Assembly: GCF_018446385.1 (NCBI RefSeq)
Contig: NC_055988.1
Location: 165,996,837 to 166,060,836 of the forward strand
Length of the DNA stretch: 64,000 bases
Source of the DNA: Zingiber officinale
Lineage: Eukaryota > Streptophyta > Magnoliopsida > Zingiberales > Zingiberaceae
Direction of reading: 5' to 3'
The notes beneath the pieces are model-generated. The model did not search any database. It was not told the origin of the DNA and saw only the letters and a program-made list of their open reading frames with translations. Shown here piece after piece: positions 60,922 through 64,000 of this stretch. Every line of letters starts with the position of its first letter. The first letter of the stretch is position 1. The position numbers were made by a program, and so were the translations under genes.

Positions 60922-63900
60922 ATGCCATTTGGAGCTAGCTCAAGGATGGATGGTAGAAGAGCATCCTCATATTGCTCGACTACTACAATCATCACATTTG
61001 TCGCCCTTGGCTTAATAGCAGTTTGGATGATCACGTCCTCAACGGTTGTTCCTGCAGCTATATCTGATGCACAGCCTGATACTAACGAAAAGGTTTCAGT
61101 GCCGGATCCTACCTCCTTTGAAAGTCGTTCAGGAGACATGATTGAAGAGTCAAACGGTGACGACAAAGACAATAATGTCCAAAATGAATCCAATTCGTTT
61201 ACAAAGAAAGCATCTGAGACATCGTTAGAAAATGTAGAAGTGGAGAGTTCTTTAAACAAGAGCCAAGACAATAAAGATGAGTCAGAGGATGATTCTAAAA
61301 CTGGGAGCTTTAGTGATATTAATGGAGAGGAAACAGGAGAGACGATCCCGGAGGTTGGAGATTTAGATCAGGATACTAAAACAGGTGATAAGGTCGATCC
61401 CAAAGAAGATGAAAATGATGAAAAAGCTAATGAAGAGAAGAAATTAAGTCAAGATGAGATATCAGATGATGACAAAACTCAAGGTGAAAAACATGGTACA
61501 ATAGAGGAAAAGTTGGATCCAGAAGGAGGAAACATTGCACAAGATTCTGATGGGAGCAAGGAGGGGGGTGATCAATTTAGGGCCACTGGCAGCAATGAAG
61601 TCTTTCCTTCTGGGGTTCAATCAGAACTTTTAAATGAAACCAATACCCAGGATGGTACATGGTCTACACAAGCTGCAGAATCAAAGAATGAGAATGAGAT
61701 GCAAAACGTTTCTTCCTCCAAAGAAGAAAATTTAGATTCCACTTGGAAGATTTGTCAAGTCACTGCAGGAATAGACTATATTCCTTGCCTTGACAATGAA
61801 GCAGCTATTAAGTTACTTCATCTCACTGGACATTATGAACACAGAGAACGACATTGCCCTGATGAACCCCCAACCTGTCTTGTTCCGCTACCCAATGGAT
61901 ACAGGCCACCAATTAGGTGGCCTCTGAGCAGGGAAAAGGTAATTTTTTTGGCCATTGCCTTTTCTCCTATTTGCTTCTGCATTAAATTCCTTCTGTAGTA
62001 AAGATTTGTGACTTTGTGTAGATATGGTACAACAATGCTCCTCATGCCAAACTTGCAGAAGTGAAAGGACACCAAAATTGGGTGAAAGTTTCTGGAGAAT
62101 ATACTGAATTTCCTGGAGGTGGAACACAGTTTATACATGGTGCACTTCATTATATTGATTTCATTCAAGAGGTAATAAATATGTTGGCCAATTTGATTTC
62201 TTCAATTCTTATTGGTTCTGTACTATTGTGCAGCAGTGAAACCTATTTTTTGATTGGGTTGTATCCCTTGTGGTTTATGCCTACCAATCTTAATACTGTC
62301 CTTGATTGTCATGTGCTCTTGTTTTAGGATTTCTGCAATCACGTACCAATCTGAATGTTTACGGTTGTATGCATAATTTCTAAGTTTCCATCTGACTTAA
62401 ACTTATTCCTTGTGGACTACTATACTTGATCATTGCTTATTTCTTATTTGCTTAAATTTGGTTGACCATGAAATCCCAAAGTAATTTCATAGATTTAAAG
62501 AATTTGCTGCAAAGACTTCGATATCTTTGTTGTTTTCCTTTTCCAGATCCTGATATCTAGATTCTGATAGGATAGAATAATTTGTAATGATCACTAGTTT
62601 TTTATTCTTACAAAATATAAAAAGATTTATGTTGGTACTTGGGAACACTTTTAGAAACACTGAAAGATCCTTTGCTTTTTGAGAATAAATGCAGTCTTTG
62701 CCTGATATAGCATGGGGAAAACGCAGTCGTGTGGTTCTGGATGTTGGCTGTGGAGTAGCTAGCTTTGGTGGCTATCTCTTTGAAAGAGATGTGCTTACCA
62801 TGTCATTTGCACCCAAAGATGAGCATGAGGCTCAAGTCCAGTTTGCTTTGGAGAGGGGCATCCCAGCTATATCGGCAGTCATGGGTACTAAAAGACTGCC
62901 TTTCCCTAGTAAGGTCTATGACGTTATTCATTGTGCCCGGTGCAGAGTACCTTGGCATAGAGAAGGTACTGTTTCTGTCCAATATGATTTTTGTTTTGTT
63001 TTATGGATTGAATTATTGATCTTAAAGTGGAGGCTACAGGTGGCATGCTTTTGTTGGAGTTGAATCGGTTGCTGCGCCCTGGTGGTTACTTTGTCTGGTC
63101 TGCAACACCAATTTACCGAACTGATCCAGAAAATGTTGAGATATGGCAAGGTACAAAGAAATAATTTCTTATTAGTTCAAATATATTAAATTTGAGGGAC
63201 TATACTGTTTTAACAAATAATTTAGACAAAATGATCTTTAACAGGTAATTGAATGTCTCAAAAATCAATCAACAAGATCAATATGTAGTTTTTCACTTGG
63301 CATAAATATAAACTTGGGTTTCTTGTTTTGAGGGAATTATTTGCAATTTCTTCTCGAGGAACCTTGTTCTGGTATTCAAAATGAGAAATTCTCTTGTGAT
63401 CATGATTCCATTAATTTATATTAAAAATCTTTAATTGTTTAACACTACGAGATGCTGTCATATATGAAGACAATCTGACATCTATTCTTTTCTTCCTCTT
63501 GACCTATTTTGGAAAACTAAGTAGACTTGGATTGTCCTAATCCTATTTTATTAACATTATACTAGCCATGACTGCAATAACAAAATCCATGTGCTGGGCA
63601 ATGGTCAGCAAGACAAATGATACGCTTAACCAAGTTGGTTTAGCTATCTATAAAAAGCCTTCTGACAACAAATGCTATGAGCAAAGAAAGGAAGATAATC
63701 CTCCACTCTGCCAATCATCTGATGATCCTGATGCAGCCTGGTATGATCTTTGCTTTGTAGGATGGACAGGGGACTCTCATCGGCGTGTTTTTTTCCATCT
63801 AAACTGTATTCATCTTCATTCCATTTGCATCTTTTGGCACACAGGAATATCACACTCCAAGCATGCATGCACCGGCTGCCAGTAGATCTTACTAGTCGAG

Positions 63901-64000
63901 GGAATCAGTGGCCAGTGCAGTGGCCCCTAAGGCTAGAGAAAGTACCTTACTGGCTAAACAATTCTCAACTTGGGGTTTATGGGAAACCTGCACCAGAAGA
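60922..64000 (+). CDS. PMT26-like: PMT26-like Golgi methyltransferase, 3' end beyond window
   Basis: Exons 60922-61938, 62022-62171, 62695-62965, 63040-63150, 63566-63740 and 63845-64000 (continuing), all at GT-AG sites in frame. A type II membrane protein: short cytosolic N-terminus (RMDGRRASSYCS), one helix (IITFVALGLIAVWMI, about 23-37), a lumenal acidic stem of over 200 residues rich in D, E, K and S, then the DUF248 methyltransferase domain from about residue 274 (WKICQ). Its marks are YIPCLDN, HYEHRERHCP, PTCLVPLP, the SAM-binding VVLDVGCGVASFGG (402-415), APKDEHEAQVQFALERG and HCARCRVPWH. Relatives such as QUASIMODO2/3 methylate pectin in the Golgi. The acidic stem and N-terminus resemble Arabidopsis PMT26. 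About the last third of the protein lies outside the window. Confidence 0.93.

Noticed and set aside
1..64000. CRISPR arrays, bacterial operons, rRNA or tRNA genes
   Set aside because: None seen. Tandem repeats here are minisatellite or transposon spacers without unique spacers of constant length; the tRNA-like boxes at 16025-16224 belong to a SINE.

Overview
The window is nuclear DNA from a flowering plant, very probably a monocot. Three spliced host genes of plant-specific or plant-typical families lie in a sea of nested LTR retrotransposons, a CACTA DNA transposon, a SINE and MITEs. The third exon of the transporter gene is strongly GC-rich while the other two host genes are not, a contrast common in monocots. 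The repeat flavour reminds me of Zingiberales (ginger relatives), but that is memory-based inference and unproven. No bacterial, organellar, CRISPR or operon-like features are present.

Left part (1-16.6 kb): a minisatellite of about 53-bp units (1-560), an AT-rich repeat block (600-1150), then a decayed CACTA (En/Spm-type) transposon whose right terminus is at 15348. A complete Ty1/Copia retrotransposon (2012-9813, target duplication GGATT, near-identical LTRs) has jumped into it. A tRNA-type SINE with a perfect 11-bp target duplication sits at 16025-16224.

Gene 1 (17442-19604): a three-exon NRT1/PTR-family (NPF) transporter of 501 aa, about 55 residues shorter than usual because the central cytoplasmic loop is nearly absent. 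A broken second copy of its intron 2/exon 3 junction lies about 30 kb downstream at 48352-48715.

Transposon block (19723-47302): two Ty3/Gypsy elements of one Tat-like family, one on each strand. Gypsy 1 (19723-35370, +) is riddled with stops and carries a Copia fragment in its reverse transcriptase. Its right LTR holds a MITE and a 2.4-kb LTR-like element, itself interrupted by an inverted copy of the same element. Gypsy 2 (36849-47302, minus, TSD TAAGC) has about 99% identical LTRs and sits inside the LTR of another Copia fragment. Both Gypsy elements carry a spliced extra gene antisense to gag-pol.

Right part (47.3-64 kb): AT-rich intergenic DNA with a MITE, the NPF remnant and a solo LTR (50274-51248). 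Gene 2 (52841-57790) is a PA-TM-RING protein of the RMR type, a putative vacuolar sorting receptor. Gene 3 (60922-beyond 64000) is a PMT26-like Golgi methyltransferase, cut by the window edge. The three host genes have no evident joint function. The two at the right both belong to the secretory/Golgi pathway, which is probably coincidental.

I found no clearly new biochemical system. The most informative points are the self-nested inverted LTR-like element, the loop-less NPF transporter with its broken duplicate, the antisense spliced ORF shared by both Gypsy elements, and an unidentified hydrophobic coding-like segment tandemly duplicated in an RMR intron.
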